Of a DNA stretch of 22,197 nt, positions 1 to 7,056 are shown piece after piece. The DNA lies in NCBI GenBank assembly GCA_049802875.1, contig JBARNH010000017.1:1-22197 (forward strand). Direction: 5' to 3'. Below the pieces are notes generated by a model. It searched no databases and was not told the origin of the DNA. It saw only the letters and a program-made list of their open reading frames with translations. Position numbers and translations under genes: made by a program. Each line of letters begins with the position of its first letter. Position 1 is the stretch's first letter. The DNA comes from Lutacidiplasma sp049802875 (GTDB lineage: Archaea; Thermoplasmatota; Thermoplasmata; Lutacidiplasmatales; UBA184).

Positions 1-1
1 G

Positions 2-73
2 AAGAAGCTTCCGAAGCCGCGGGCAAAGGCTCCGAAGAAACCGAGCTCCGGCGCCGCCCCCGCGACCGAATAG
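2..73 (+). CDS. C-terminal tail of an unidentified basic protein (partial)
   Basis: Frame 2 is open from the left edge of the window to a TAG at 71-73 and encodes about 23 residues rich in Lys, Pro and Ala (it contains KAPKKP and ends APATE). Such low-complexity basic tails occur on many nucleic-acid-binding proteins, but nothing here identifies the family. The rest of the gene lies outside the window. Frame 1 is also open here, so the assignment rests only on composition and on the stop lying just ahead of a likely promoter for the next gene. Confidence 0.4.
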   Translation, partial: KKLPKPRAKAPKKPSSGAAPATE

Positions 74-102
74 ACCCTCAGCTTTCGCGTGGACGGAAAT
101 CG

Positions 103-109
103 GTAAGCC
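103..109 (+). promoter_or_regulatory. Weak TATA-like box for the Cas4-like gene
   Basis: GTAAGCC inside CGGTAAGCC; the TAAG core ends 26 nt before the ATG at 133. The spacing matches the other boxes in this window, but the sequence is a weak match to the CNTTAAG pattern. Confidence 0.35.
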
Positions 110-132
110 GCCGACCGACCCGTCCCCTTCGA

Positions 133-396
133 ATGGGCGACGACGCCTCGTGGGCGTCCGCGAGCGACCTCGCGGACTACGAGTACTGCCCGCGCGCCCA
201 CTGGTATCACGACCATCCGCCGCGCGGGGGGCCCACCCCAGACGCCCGCGACCGTGCGACCGCGGGAACCCGCTATCATTCGAGAGTCCTCGGGGCGGAA
301 CGGCGGCGGGAGGAGCTCGGCGGCGGCTACTGGATCGTGCTCGCGGTCGGCGCGCTGCTCGCGGTGGGAGGCGCCGCGTGGGTCTTCCTGCACTGA
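133..396 (+). CDS. Cas4-like (RecB family) membrane nuclease, N-terminal part
   Basis: An 87-residue product starting at ATG 133. Residues 9-25 (SASDLADYEYCPRAHWY) match the start of Cas4-like PD-(D/E)XK exonucleases: an S-x-L-x-x-Y-x-x-CPR pattern whose Cys19 would be the first Fe-S ligand. GTRYH at 45-49 gives the motif I His. Residues 66-86 form a strongly hydrophobic segment, and the frame then ends at TGA 394-396. The remaining nuclease motifs (D, ExK, QxxxY and three Cys) are in the next ORF in another frame. The two parts therefore look like halves of one protein. The cause may be a one-base deletion, a sequencing error, or a real gene split in the loop between two membrane segments. 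No CRISPR array or other cas gene is nearby, so a CRISPR role is not supported. Confidence 0.6.
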   Translation: MGDDASWASASDLADYEYCPRAHWYHDHPPRGGPTPDARDRATAGTRYHSRVLGAERRREELGGGYWIVLAVGALLAVGGAAWVFLH

Positions 397-908
397 GCCC
401 CCTGCTCCTCGCGGCAGCGGTCGCGGCGATCGGCCTCGGTCTCGCATGGGTCGCGGTGCGTGGACTTCTCGCGCGACGGGAGGATCGGCGATTCGGCACC
501 TTGGTCGGGATCGACGCCGGGGAGGCAGTCGTGCTCCGCTCGGCTCGGTATCGCCTCATCGGCCGTCCCGATGTGCTTCGACGTCTGCCCGACGGCCGGG
601 TCGTTCCCGTCGAGGTGAAGAGTCGAACCACTCCGCGGGATGGGCCGCCCCCATCCCATGTCGCTCAGGTCCGCGCGTACTGCCTCCTGGTCGAGGAGAC
701 GACCGGCGCCACCCCCCCGTTCGGGGTCCTGCGCTACGCCGACGGAGGGGAGTTTCGGGTTCGATGGGACTCCCGCGCCCGGGCGCAGTTGATCGCGCTC
801 CGCGCGGCGGTCGACCGTACGTACGACGGTCGCGCGACCCCGTCGCGCTCGAAGTGCGCGCACTGCCCCTGGCGCGCAGTCTGCGACGCGCGCGCGGCGG
901 GCACGTAA
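378..908 (+). CDS. Cas4-like (RecB family) membrane nuclease, C-terminal part
   Basis: A 176-residue frame starting at GTG 378, which overlaps the upstream ORF by 19 nt. Residues 6-27 form a membrane segment. The nuclease core follows: GRPDVLRRL with Asp65, VPVEVKS with Glu79 and Lys81, then Q97-x3-Y101. A C-terminal cluster KCAHCPWRAVC supplies Cys160, Cys163 and Cys169, which with Cys19 of the upstream ORF would complete the four-Cys Fe-S site of Cas4-like enzymes. In the same frame upstream of 378 the reading is Arg/Gly/Pro-rich and looks non-coding, so the gene does not extend back as a single long frame. The GTG is only a candidate start; no clear ribosome site precedes it. The stop is 10 nt from that of the convergent methyltransferase gene. 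Confidence 0.6.
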   Translation: MGLPALSPLLLAAAVAAIGLGLAWVAVRGLLARREDRRFGTLVGIDAGEAVVLRSARYRLIGRPDVLRRLPDGRVVPVEVKSRTTPRDGPPPSHVAQVRAYCLLVEETTGATPPFGVLRYADGGEFRVRWDSRARAQLIALRAAVDRTYDGRATPSRSKCAHCPWRAVCDARAAGT

Positions 909-918
909 GCGTCGCCGC

Positions 919-1722
919 CTAGCGACGATGGCACCAGTAGACGTCCGTCCGATACGGCAGCACGATCCGGGCGCGACCCCGGGTGTCGGGGTCGGTCGCC
1001 AGAAGGTGGCGAACCTCGGCAGCCACGACCCGCCGTTCCCGGTCCGGCAGCACAGCGATCATGCTGACCGAGAGAGCCCGGTCGACGAACATCGCCGGCG
1101 AGCCCGTCTGGGCGTGGGGGAACGCACGGTGACGGAGGGGCGAGTAGCCGCTTCCCTCTTTCGAGAAGAATCGGGCGAGGACCTTTCGTCGGAACGCGCC
1201 GCCCGTGCGCTCGCGGTACCGGGGGGTCGACCCGCGGTGGACTTCGAGGAGCTCGGTGAGCCGGAACGACCAGGGCACGGAATCGTCGCGGCTGTTCCAC
1301 ACGAGGCCCAGTCCCCCGCCCGGTCGGAGCACCCGTCGGATCTCCCGCAACGCGGGCCGGGGGCGGAACCAGTGGAACGCCTGGGCCGACACCACCGCGT
1401 CGGCGAATCCGTCCGGGAGCGGGATCGCCTCGGCCGTTCCGTTGAGCACGGGGACCGTCGGGACCGCCTCCGCGAAGACCCGGCGCATACCGGCGGTCGG
1501 CTCGACCGCGACCCGCGCCGCGCCGAGTCGCTCGATCGCCCGGGTGAACTTACCCGTGCCGCTCCCGAGGTCCACGACCGTCCGACGCGGACCGATCCCG
1601 AGGTCGCGACCGAGTTGGCGGACCGCTGCGATCGGATAATCCGGACGCGAGCGTTCGTACGTCGCCGCGGCCCGGTCGAACCCGCGGACCGCCGGATGCG
1701 TGCGGGGGACGCGGCGCGACAA
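919..1722 (-). CDS. Class I SAM-dependent methyltransferase
   Basis: A 267-residue protein of the UbiE-like class I methyltransferase fold. FDRAAATYERSRPDYP near the N-terminus is typical of the small-molecule methyltransferase group. VVDLGSGTGKFTR is motif I (SAM-binding glycine loop), VAVEPTAGM is the acidic strand, and GFADAVVSAQAFHWF followed by REIRRVLRPGGGLGLVWN are the later motifs. The substrate cannot be told from sequence. The start is uncertain. The frame extends back to a GTG at 1746, but TATA at 1754-1757 would then sit only 8 nt upstream. A TTG at 1722 is preceded by GGAGGT and lies 32 nt from that TATA, so it is preferred. The gene is transcribed divergently from ndk. Confidence 0.8.
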   Translation of the reverse strand: MSRRVPRTHPAVRGFDRAAATYERSRPDYPIAAVRQLGRDLGIGPRRTVVDLGSGTGKFTRAIERLGAARVAVEPTAGMRRVFAEAVPTVPVLNGTAEAIPLPDGFADAVVSAQAFHWFRPRPALREIRRVLRPGGGLGLVWNSRDDSVPWSFRLTELLEVHRGSTPRYRERTGGAFRRKVLARFFSKEGSGYSPLRHRAFPHAQTGSPAMFVDRALSVSMIAVLPDRERRVVAAEVRHLLATDPDTRGRARIVLPYRTDVYWCHRR

Positions 1723-1778
1723 ACCGACCTCCCCCCCCCGAGCCACCCTCCGCTATACCGTCTCGCGCGAGCCAGAAA

Positions 1779-1787
1779 GGCTTACCC
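1779..1787 (+). promoter_or_regulatory. TATA-like box for ndk
   Basis: GGCTTACCC; the TTAC core ends 25 nt before the ndk ATG at 1810, consistent with a leaderless transcript. Confidence 0.5.
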
Positions 1788-1809
1788 GTCCGAGGGATTC
1801 GGCCGACCG

Positions 1810-2268
1810 ATGGCCGAAGGCAACCTCGAGCGAACCCTGGTCCTCGTCAAGCCCGACGGCGTGAAGCGCGGCCTCGTCGGGGAGATCATCGGGCGGTTCG
1901 AGCAGAAGGGCCTCAAGATCGTCGCGGCCAAGACCCTCCACGTGACGCCCGAGCACGCCCAACGTCACTACGCGGAGCACCAGGGGAAGCCGTTCTACCC
2001 ATCGCTGATCCAGCACATCACCTCGGGGCCGGTCGTCGTGCTCGCCCTCGAAGGCCGGTCCGCGATCGCGGTCGTGCGCCTGCTCACGGGGGCGACGAAC
2101 CCCCAGACCGCGGCTCCGGGGACCGTGCGCGGCGACCTCGCCCTCGGGATCACCGCGAACCTCCTCCACGCCTCCGACTCGGCCGAGTCGGCGGCGCGGG
2201 AGCTCCCGCTCTACTTTACCCCCGAAGAGTTCCTGAGCTACTCCCGGACCGGCGAGGAGTACTCCTAG
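1810..2268 (+). CDS. ndk: Nucleoside diphosphate kinase
   Basis: A 152-residue enzyme that moves the gamma phosphate of NTPs to NDPs through a phosphohistidine. ERTLVLVKPDGVKRG at the N-terminus is the family opening, with Lys14 in the nucleotide site. The catalytic His is His120 in NLLHASDS, the equivalent of NIIHGSDS. ELPLYFTPEEF near the C-terminus is also standard, and the length is normal. The ATG at 1810 is chosen because a TATA-like box lies 25 nt upstream and the homology begins four residues in. The next gene starts 5 nt after this stop, so the two are probably co-transcribed with the methionine aminopeptidase gene. Confidence 0.96.
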   Translation: MAEGNLERTLVLVKPDGVKRGLVGEIIGRFEQKGLKIVAAKTLHVTPEHAQRHYAEHQGKPFYPSLIQHITSGPVVVLALEGRSAIAVVRLLTGATNPQTAAPGTVRGDLALGITANLLHASDSAESAARELPLYFTPEEFLSYSRTGEEYS

Positions 2269-2272
2269 CGCG

Positions 2273-2842
2273 ATGGGCTCCTCGATCGGCGACGCGGTCC
2301 GCGCACTCGAGGCCGGTCGGCTGGTCGTCTATCCCACGGACACTCTCCTCGGGCTGGGCGTCCGCGCACGGGACGCCGACGCGGTGGAGCGACTCGTCGC
2401 GGCCAAAGGCCGCCCGCCCGGCCAACCGGTCTCGGTGGCCCTCAGTTCCACGGAGGAGTTGGAATCCGTCGCCTCCCTCACTCCCCCTTCGCGGCGATTC
2501 GTCCGGACCCATCTTCCCGGACCGTACACGGTCCTGGCCCGGAGCGTCTCCCGCCGTGCGCCGGTCCCGCTCGCCCGCGCGGTTGTAGGTCCTTCCGGAG
2601 TGCTCGGGATTCGGGTGCCCGACCACCCGCTCGCCCGCGAGCTCGCGCGCCGCGTCGGACCCATCACGGCGACCTCGGCGAACCGGCACGGAGCGGCCCC
2701 GTGCCGTACCCTGGCGGAGGCGCGACGGACCTTCGGGACGGACGTAGCGGTTTACCTCACCGGAGGACCTCGACCCACCGGGCGACCGTCCGAACTCGTT
2801 GACCTCACCGGCGGGTCGCCGGTCGTGGTGGCGCGCAAGTGA
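2273..2842 (+). CDS. tsaC: Threonylcarbamoyl-AMP synthase (Sua5/YrdC/TsaC family, short form)
   Basis: A 189-residue single-domain YrdC-fold protein. The family makes threonylcarbamoyl-AMP from threonine, bicarbonate and ATP, the first step toward the t6A37 modification of ANN-decoding tRNAs. Visible marks are the YPTDTLLGLGVRA strand, the basic AAKGRPPGQPVSV segment, HLPGPYTVL, VLGIRVPDHP and ITATSANRHG, in the family order. The extra C-terminal domain of long Sua5 proteins is absent, so this is the short YrdC/TsaC architecture. The ATG at 2273 lies 5 nt after the ndk stop and the gene ends in a GTGA overlap with the next gene. YciO-type paralogs share this fold, so the exact substrate is inferred. 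Confidence 0.88.
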   Translation: MGSSIGDAVRALEAGRLVVYPTDTLLGLGVRARDADAVERLVAAKGRPPGQPVSVALSSTEELESVASLTPPSRRFVRTHLPGPYTVLARSVSRRAPVPLARAVVGPSGVLGIRVPDHPLARELARRVGPITATSANRHGAAPCRTLAEARRTFGTDVAVYLTGGPRPTGRPSELVDLTGGSPVVVARK

Positions 2843-3735
2843 ACCCCGTGGCGCGATACCCCGACGACCTTCCTCGGTGGAGGGAGGCGGCTCGGATCGC
2901 CTCGAGGGCCCGGGACCTCGGAGTTCGTCTGACCGTGCCCGGCGCGGAGCGCCGGACCGTCGCGGAGGCGATCGAGTCGTTCATCCGCGGCGAGGGTGCG
3001 CAGCCGGCGTTCCCGGCGAACCTCTCGCGGAACGACGAGGCAGCCCACTACACGCCCAGTCCCGACGACCGCGCGGTCTTCGAGGTCGGGGACCTCGTGA
3101 AGGTCGACGTCGGCGCCCATCTGGACGGTGCGATCGCCGACACCGCCGATACGGTGGAGGTCGGAGGTTCCCACCGACACGAGAATCTTGTCCGGGCCGC
3201 ACGGGACGCGGTACGGGACGGGATCGCGAGAGTTCGGCCGGGGGTACGGGTCGACGAGATCAGCCGGGCGATCGCGGAGGCGATCCGTCGCCGGGGAATG
3301 CGTCCGGTCGTCGACCTCACCGGCCACTCGATCGAGCGGTACCTGCTCCACGCCGGAAAATCGATCCCGAACGTACCGGGACAGAGCGACGCGTCGCTCG
3401 CCGAAGGGGAGGTGATCGCGATCGAACCGTTCGCCACCAACGGGGTCGGCTCGATCGAGAACGGCCCGTTCGGGAACATCCTGAGGTTCCGCCGCGACCC
3501 CGGGAACGGCGACCCGGAGCTCGCCGCGCTCTACGGCCGGTTCCGCACCCTTCCGTTCGCGACACGGTGGGCGGACGCCCCCGCGGAGCGGGAGGCCCTG
3601 CGCCGGGCGCGACGGTCGCTGCAGGCGTATCCCGTGTTCGTCGAGCGAGGCCACGGGCTCGTCGCGCAAGCCGAGCACACCGTGCTCGTCGGGCCCGACG
3701 GCGCGGAGGTCCTCTCGGCACCGCTCGACCGGTAG
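2839..3735 (+). CDS. map: Methionine aminopeptidase, type II
   Basis: A 298-residue pita-bread metalloprotease that removes initiator Met from new proteins. The five metal ligands can be placed: Asp90 (VKVDVGAH), Asp101 (IADTADTV), His163 (TGHSIERY), Glu196 (AIEPFATNG) and Glu279 (AQAEHTVLV). His70 in NDEAAHYTP matches the substrate-binding His. The stretch from about 205 to 265, between Glu196 and Glu279, corresponds to the helical insertion of type II enzymes; type II is the archaeal/eukaryotic form. The start is GTG at 2839, in a GTGA overlap with the stop of the upstream gene. The stop lies 6 nt from that of the convergent methionine synthase operon. Confidence 0.95.
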   Translation: MNPVARYPDDLPRWREAARIASRARDLGVRLTVPGAERRTVAEAIESFIRGEGAQPAFPANLSRNDEAAHYTPSPDDRAVFEVGDLVKVDVGAHLDGAIADTADTVEVGGSHRHENLVRAARDAVRDGIARVRPGVRVDEISRAIAEAIRRRGMRPVVDLTGHSIERYLLHAGKSIPNVPGQSDASLAEGEVIAIEPFATNGVGSIENGPFGNILRFRRDPGNGDPELAALYGRFRTLPFATRWADAPAEREALRRARRSLQAYPVFVERGHGLVAQAEHTVLVGPDGAEVLSAPLDR

Positions 3736-3741
3736 CCGCCG

Positions 3742-4884
3742 TCAGCGTTGGGGATTCTCGAACGCGGCGCGCGCGAGCGCGGCGCCGTGAACGACCGACT
3801 CGAGCTTGCGGCTCGCGATGTCAAGCTTCCGAGTGCGGAGTCCGCAGTCGGGGTTGACCCAGATCCGCGCCGGGTCCCCGAGGTACTTCACCGCCCGCTG
3901 GATCCGGTCGGCGACCAGTTCCGGCGGCTCGACCTCGTCCCGATGGACGTCGACGACCCCGAGCCCCACCTCGCGCGTGTCGCCATACTCGCTCAGCGCC
4001 TTCAGCACCTCGTAGCCGTCCCGCCCTTCGCGGTCCCGGTTCGCGAACTCCCACGCCCACTGTCGGCATCGCTTCGCCTCGAGCAGCTGGGGAAGGAGGT
4101 CGCGATAATCCGAGTAGCAGATGTGCATCGAGAATTCGGCGTCCAGCCCGTCCGTCGCCGCGTTGAACCCCTCCACCACCAGGTCGGCCTCGTCGGGGTG
4201 GGTTCCCGCCGCCGGCTCGTCGATCTGGATCACCCGGCATCCGTGCTCGATCAGCGCGGCGAGGGTCGGGCGGATCGCACGTTTCGCGAGGTCGACCACG
4301 AACTCCCGCTGGGCCGACCTCCGGGCGCTCGGTCCCTTCCACCCGGGATGTCGGGCGAGGTAGTACTCGTTGTAGGACCAGTCGGCGAGCGTGTAGGGGC
4401 CCGTGATCGGGAGCTTCGGCTCGGCGCGCGCGTGCGCGCGGACGAAGTCGAACTCTTCCAGGTGGTACGGGCGCTCGAGACGGATCTCGTCGGTGACCGC
4501 GGCCTTGAGGTAGTACTTGTTGTCGAACGAGCGTACGTGCCCCTGGAACTGGAACCCGCGCATCTGACGGATCGGGTATTCGTACATCTCGATGCGACGG
4601 GCCTCCCCGTCGTAAACGCGGTCGAGCCCCGCCGTTTCGAACAAGCGGAGCGCGAAGAGCGCCCCCAGGTCCCGGACCGCGTCCGGTCCGAGCTCCCGGG
4701 AGCGACCGCCGAGCAGCGCGTCGGACCCCGTGGCCCCGTCGGCGAAATGCGTACGCTCGTTTGCGGTACGGAACTCGGTGCGCGCCCGCTCGTCGAGCGC
4801 CTCGCCGTGCTGGCCGAGGATCTGCCAGCGGGGTTTCATCAGGCTCCCGATCTCCTGGGCGGGGAACAACGTCGCGCGCGTCAC
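3742..4884 (-). CDS. metE: Cobalamin-independent methionine synthase, catalytic (MetE C-terminal type) subunit
   Basis: A 380-residue protein matching the catalytic C-terminal half of MetE, which methylates homocysteine to methionine. The zinc ligands are all present: His254 and Cys256 in SMHICYSDY, Glu279 in WAWEFANRD, and Cys347 in NPDCGLRTR. LPITGPYTLADWSYNEYY and VIQIDEPA are further family segments. The GTG start at 4884 forms a GTGA overlap with the upstream gene, with GGAGGT 5 nt before it. A longer reading back to 5670 merely runs antisense to codon use in the upstream gene and is rejected. Bacterial MetE has both halves in one chain of about 750 residues; here they are separate genes, as in several archaea. 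The methyl donor in archaea is not established by sequence. Confidence 0.92.
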   Translation of the reverse strand: MTRATLFPAQEIGSLMKPRWQILGQHGEALDERARTEFRTANERTHFADGATGSDALLGGRSRELGPDAVRDLGALFALRLFETAGLDRVYDGEARRIEMYEYPIRQMRGFQFQGHVRSFDNKYYLKAAVTDEIRLERPYHLEEFDFVRAHARAEPKLPITGPYTLADWSYNEYYLARHPGWKGPSARRSAQREFVVDLAKRAIRPTLAALIEHGCRVIQIDEPAAGTHPDEADLVVEGFNAATDGLDAEFSMHICYSDYRDLLPQLLEAKRCRQWAWEFANRDREGRDGYEVLKALSEYGDTREVGLGVVDVHRDEVEPPELVADRIQRAVKYLGDPARIWVNPDCGLRTRKLDIASRKLESVVHGAALARAAFENPQR

Positions 4885-5858
4885 GGCCGACCTCCGTCCT
4901 CCCGGGCGAGCGCCTGCCGGGCCGCGGGCAGGAGGTGGAGCTTGCGGGTCGCGGGCTCCCACGGGACGAGGTCCAGCGGCCCTCCCGGCCCGAGCCAGAG
5001 CGTCGAAGGGCGTCGCCGCTCCTTGAGCGAGTGCACGATCCGGACCACGTCGGAGGCGTCCTCGACGAGCGTCGTCCGCGGGTCGATGACTCCGAGCCCG
5101 AGTCCGCGCCGCTCCGAGGTGGAGGGGATCGACTCCCAGTCGGTCTCCGCGAGGTCGACTCCCACCGCCGAGACCGGTAGCCGGTCGAGCAGGGGGAATA
5201 CCGGCTTCGCATCCCCTCCGTACGTCCAGACGAGCGACGTCGCCGCCCCCGCAGCGGATTGGATCGATCGATACGCGGCCACGACCGCCTCGGCGAGCGA
5301 CTTCTCGGGGGGTCGGTCGACGAGCAGCGGCTCCGAGAACTGGAACGACGCGAACCCGAGGCCCGCCAACTCCCGGGTCTCCTCGCCCAACAGACGGCCG
5401 AGTCGATGGACCAGGGCCTCCTCCGCCTCCCCCGAGCGGTTCTCGAGCAGGCCGGCGAACGTGTAGGGGCCCGGGAGGATCACGCCCGCGCGTCCGGGCT
5501 CGGCGCGGAGCGGCGGCGGCAGTCGCGCCGCGATCGCTCCCGCCACTCGACCGGGGGGAGCGTGCAGGATCGGTTGGCGGTAGAACGTGTTCGTCTCGAA
5601 CCACCGCGTGAGCGGACCGACCGTGAACCCCTCCCATGTTTCGGCAAACGGTCGGAACAGGTCGGCCCACCGCAGGTACCCGCCGGTGACCGTATCGAAC
5701 CCGAGTCGCCGCTCGAGGGCGACGACCTCGCCCTCCGTGCGGCCGTACAGCTCCTCGACCTGCTCCGCCGGCACTCGCCCCCGGTCGAGGTCCCGCGTCG
5801 CGGCGACGAGCGCCTCCGACCGGGGGAACGGGCCGGTGAGCCCGGTGCGAACGATCAT
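4881..5858 (-). CDS. MetE N-terminal-like subunit (methionine synthase partner protein)
   Basis: A 325-residue TIM-barrel protein of the MetE/UROD superfamily. It starts MIVRTGLTGPFPRSEALVAATRDLDRGRV and contains GYLRWADLFRPFAETWEGFTVGPLTRWFETNTFYRQPIL and GVILPGPYTFAGLLENRS, all MetE-like. The zinc ligands are missing: the HxC position reads SLVWTYGGD. It is therefore unlikely to be catalytic alone and probably works with the product of the next gene, which overlaps it by 4 nt. The ATG at 5858 lies 25 nt downstream of a CCGTTAAGG box, supporting a leaderless start. A perfect inverted repeat fills the gap between box and start (see 5858-5877). Confidence 0.85.
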   Translation of the reverse strand: MIVRTGLTGPFPRSEALVAATRDLDRGRVPAEQVEELYGRTEGEVVALERRLGFDTVTGGYLRWADLFRPFAETWEGFTVGPLTRWFETNTFYRQPILHAPPGRVAGAIAARLPPPLRAEPGRAGVILPGPYTFAGLLENRSGEAEEALVHRLGRLLGEETRELAGLGFASFQFSEPLLVDRPPEKSLAEAVVAAYRSIQSAAGAATSLVWTYGGDAKPVFPLLDRLPVSAVGVDLAETDWESIPSTSERRGLGLGVIDPRTTLVEDASDVVRIVHSLKERRRPSTLWLGPGGPLDLVPWEPATRKLHLLPAARQALAREDGGRP

Positions 5859-5877
5859 CGACGGGGCGACCCGTCGA
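5858..5877. promoter_or_regulatory. Inverted repeat in the metE operon promoter (operator candidate)
   Basis: Arms TCGACGGG and CCCGTCGA (8 bp each, perfect) are separated by 4 bp. The element lies exactly between the TATA-like box at 5881-5889 and the ATG at 5858, where a bound repressor would block initiation. No regulator gene is adjacent. In such GC-rich DNA a chance origin is possible. Confidence 0.35.
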
Positions 5878-5880
5878 CCG

Positions 5881-5889
5881 CCTTAACGG
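5881..5889 (-). promoter_or_regulatory. TATA-like box for the methionine synthase operon
   Basis: On the minus strand this reads CCGTTAAGG; the TTAA core lies 25 nt before the ATG at 5858. Confidence 0.55.
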
Positions 5890-5941
5890 TGCCGCGGTGC
5901 GAGGGAAGAAACGAGGTTGCGTCGGGGGTAACCGTCGCGGA

Positions 5942-7027
5942 TCATCCCTCGAGGTTCGTCCGAACGATCTGCTCGAAATTGCTCGGTTGCGGAGGCCAAC
6001 CGTGGGTCATGTACTCGAGGAACGCTTCGCGCGTCGGCTGGGTCAGTGCCTCGTTCGTCGCCCGTTCGAAGCCGATCGACGAGACGTACCGGTCAGCGAG
6101 GGCATGGAGTCGGCCGTAGTGGGCGGGGTAGACTTCGGTTTCGTTCGGAAGTCGCAGGAGCTGGTCGGTCAGGCTCTCCCAAAGGAGGTCGGGCGATCCG
6201 TCCGCGAGGTCGGTCCGTCCGCACGACCCGAGGAGGAGGGTGTCGCCGGTGAACGCCTTGTCGCGGACGCGGAGCGTCAGATGGTCTCGGGTATGGCCGG
6301 GCGTCTCCAGGACCTGCACCTCCTCGCGGCCAAACCGGATCGATTCGTCGCTCGAGAGCGGGCGGTGCGGGTACTGTGCGGGGGACCGACGGCTCAGGAA
6401 GATCGGGGCGTCCGTCGCGGCGTGGAGGGCCGCGTGACCCGCCAAGTGGTCGGCGTGCGTGTGGGTCTCCACGATCGCCGCGAGTTGCCAACCCTCCCGG
6501 TGCAAGAACGCGAGGTACGGTTCGACCTCCCGACCGGGGTCGATCATGACGCCGACGTGCTCGAGCGGGTCTCCGACGAAGTAGGCAAGACAGCCGGAGT
6601 CGAGGCGAGGGATCTGCCGGACCACGAGATCGACGCGCTGGTCGCCGAGGTCATACCGAGGGATGCCGGGGTCGGCGATGCGGGAGAACTCGTCGAGTCC
6701 CCCCTCGAGGGCCGCCGAGAACGGGAAGCCGTGCTGTTGCAGGAGCCCGACCGCCTCCCGGGCGAGGAAGCCCAAGTGGTCGTAGGCCACGATCGGACGG
6801 TCCCGCGGCAACGAGGAGAGCGCACCGGCGAGTGCGTGGAGCGGGGTGTGGTGGTCGCCCGGCAACGCAGCGATCGCGCGTTCGGTGGAGGACCGGACGT
6901 CGAGCAAGTAGGGTGGGGTCGGACCCTCGAGTAGTTGCCGGAGGGCTCGCGGCGCGATGAGCGGTACCGACCCGACGCGCGGAGGGCGGAAGTACGGATG
7001 CGGTAGGGGATCGGCGGCCACGACCAA
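5942..7027 (-). CDS. Rhodanese-like / metallo-beta-lactamase fusion (persulfide dioxygenase-like)
   Basis: A 361-residue two-domain protein. Residues about 20-125 resemble a rhodanese domain (YLLDVRSSTERAIAALPGDHHTPL, then RPIVAYDHLGFLAREAVGLL). The position of the catalytic Cys is Asp83, so this domain should not carry a persulfide. Residues about 130-345 form a metallo-beta-lactamase domain with ETHTHADHLAGH (His189, His191, Asp193, His194), PGHTRDHL (His245), FTGDTLLLGSCGRTDL (Asp262) and YPAHYG (His303). The GD-TLL-GSCGRTDL segment is typical of ETHE1-like persulfide dioxygenases, which oxidise glutathione-type persulfides to sulfite. A glyoxalase II-like role is the main alternative. The start is TTG 7027 or GTG 7021; a CATAAATA box about 30 nt upstream favours 7027. 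Confidence 0.82.
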   Translation of the reverse strand: MVVAADPLPHPYFRPPRVGSVPLIAPRALRQLLEGPTPPYLLDVRSSTERAIAALPGDHHTPLHALAGALSSLPRDRPIVAYDHLGFLAREAVGLLQQHGFPFSAALEGGLDEFSRIADPGIPRYDLGDQRVDLVVRQIPRLDSGCLAYFVGDPLEHVGVMIDPGREVEPYLAFLHREGWQLAAIVETHTHADHLAGHAALHAATDAPIFLSRRSPAQYPHRPLSSDESIRFGREEVQVLETPGHTRDHLTLRVRDKAFTGDTLLLGSCGRTDLADGSPDLLWESLTDQLLRLPNETEVYPAHYGRLHALADRYVSSIGFERATNEALTQPTREAFLEYMTHGWPPQPSNFEQIVRTNLEG

Positions 7028-7033
7028 CTCCGA

Positions 7034-7047
7034 CCGTCGCGCGACGG
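7034..7047. promoter_or_regulatory. 14-bp perfect palindrome upstream of the rhodanese/MBL gene
   Basis: CCGTCGCGCGACGG is a perfect 7+7 palindrome lying between the CATAAATA box (7057-7064) and the TTG start at 7027 on the minus strand. The position fits an operator; it may also be chance in GC-rich DNA. Confidence 0.3.
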
Positions 7048-7056
7048 GCGGCCGGG

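Noticed and set aside
1..908. A CRISPR-Cas locus at the left edge because of the Cas4-like gene
   Set aside because: No repeat-spacer array and no cas1, cas2 or effector gene is visible; Cas4-like nucleases are common outside CRISPR loci.
3748..5466. A 572-codon plus-strand open frame across the methionine synthase genes
   Set aside because: It is antisense to two well-supported genes; its protein is Arg/Val/Leu/Glu-rich without any family motif. Long antisense frames are expected in GC-rich DNA.
4885..5670. N-terminal extension of the catalytic metE frame back to 5670
   Set aside because: This part lies over the upstream MetE-like gene in another frame and is Arg/Gly/Pro-rich; the MetE homology begins at GTG 4884.
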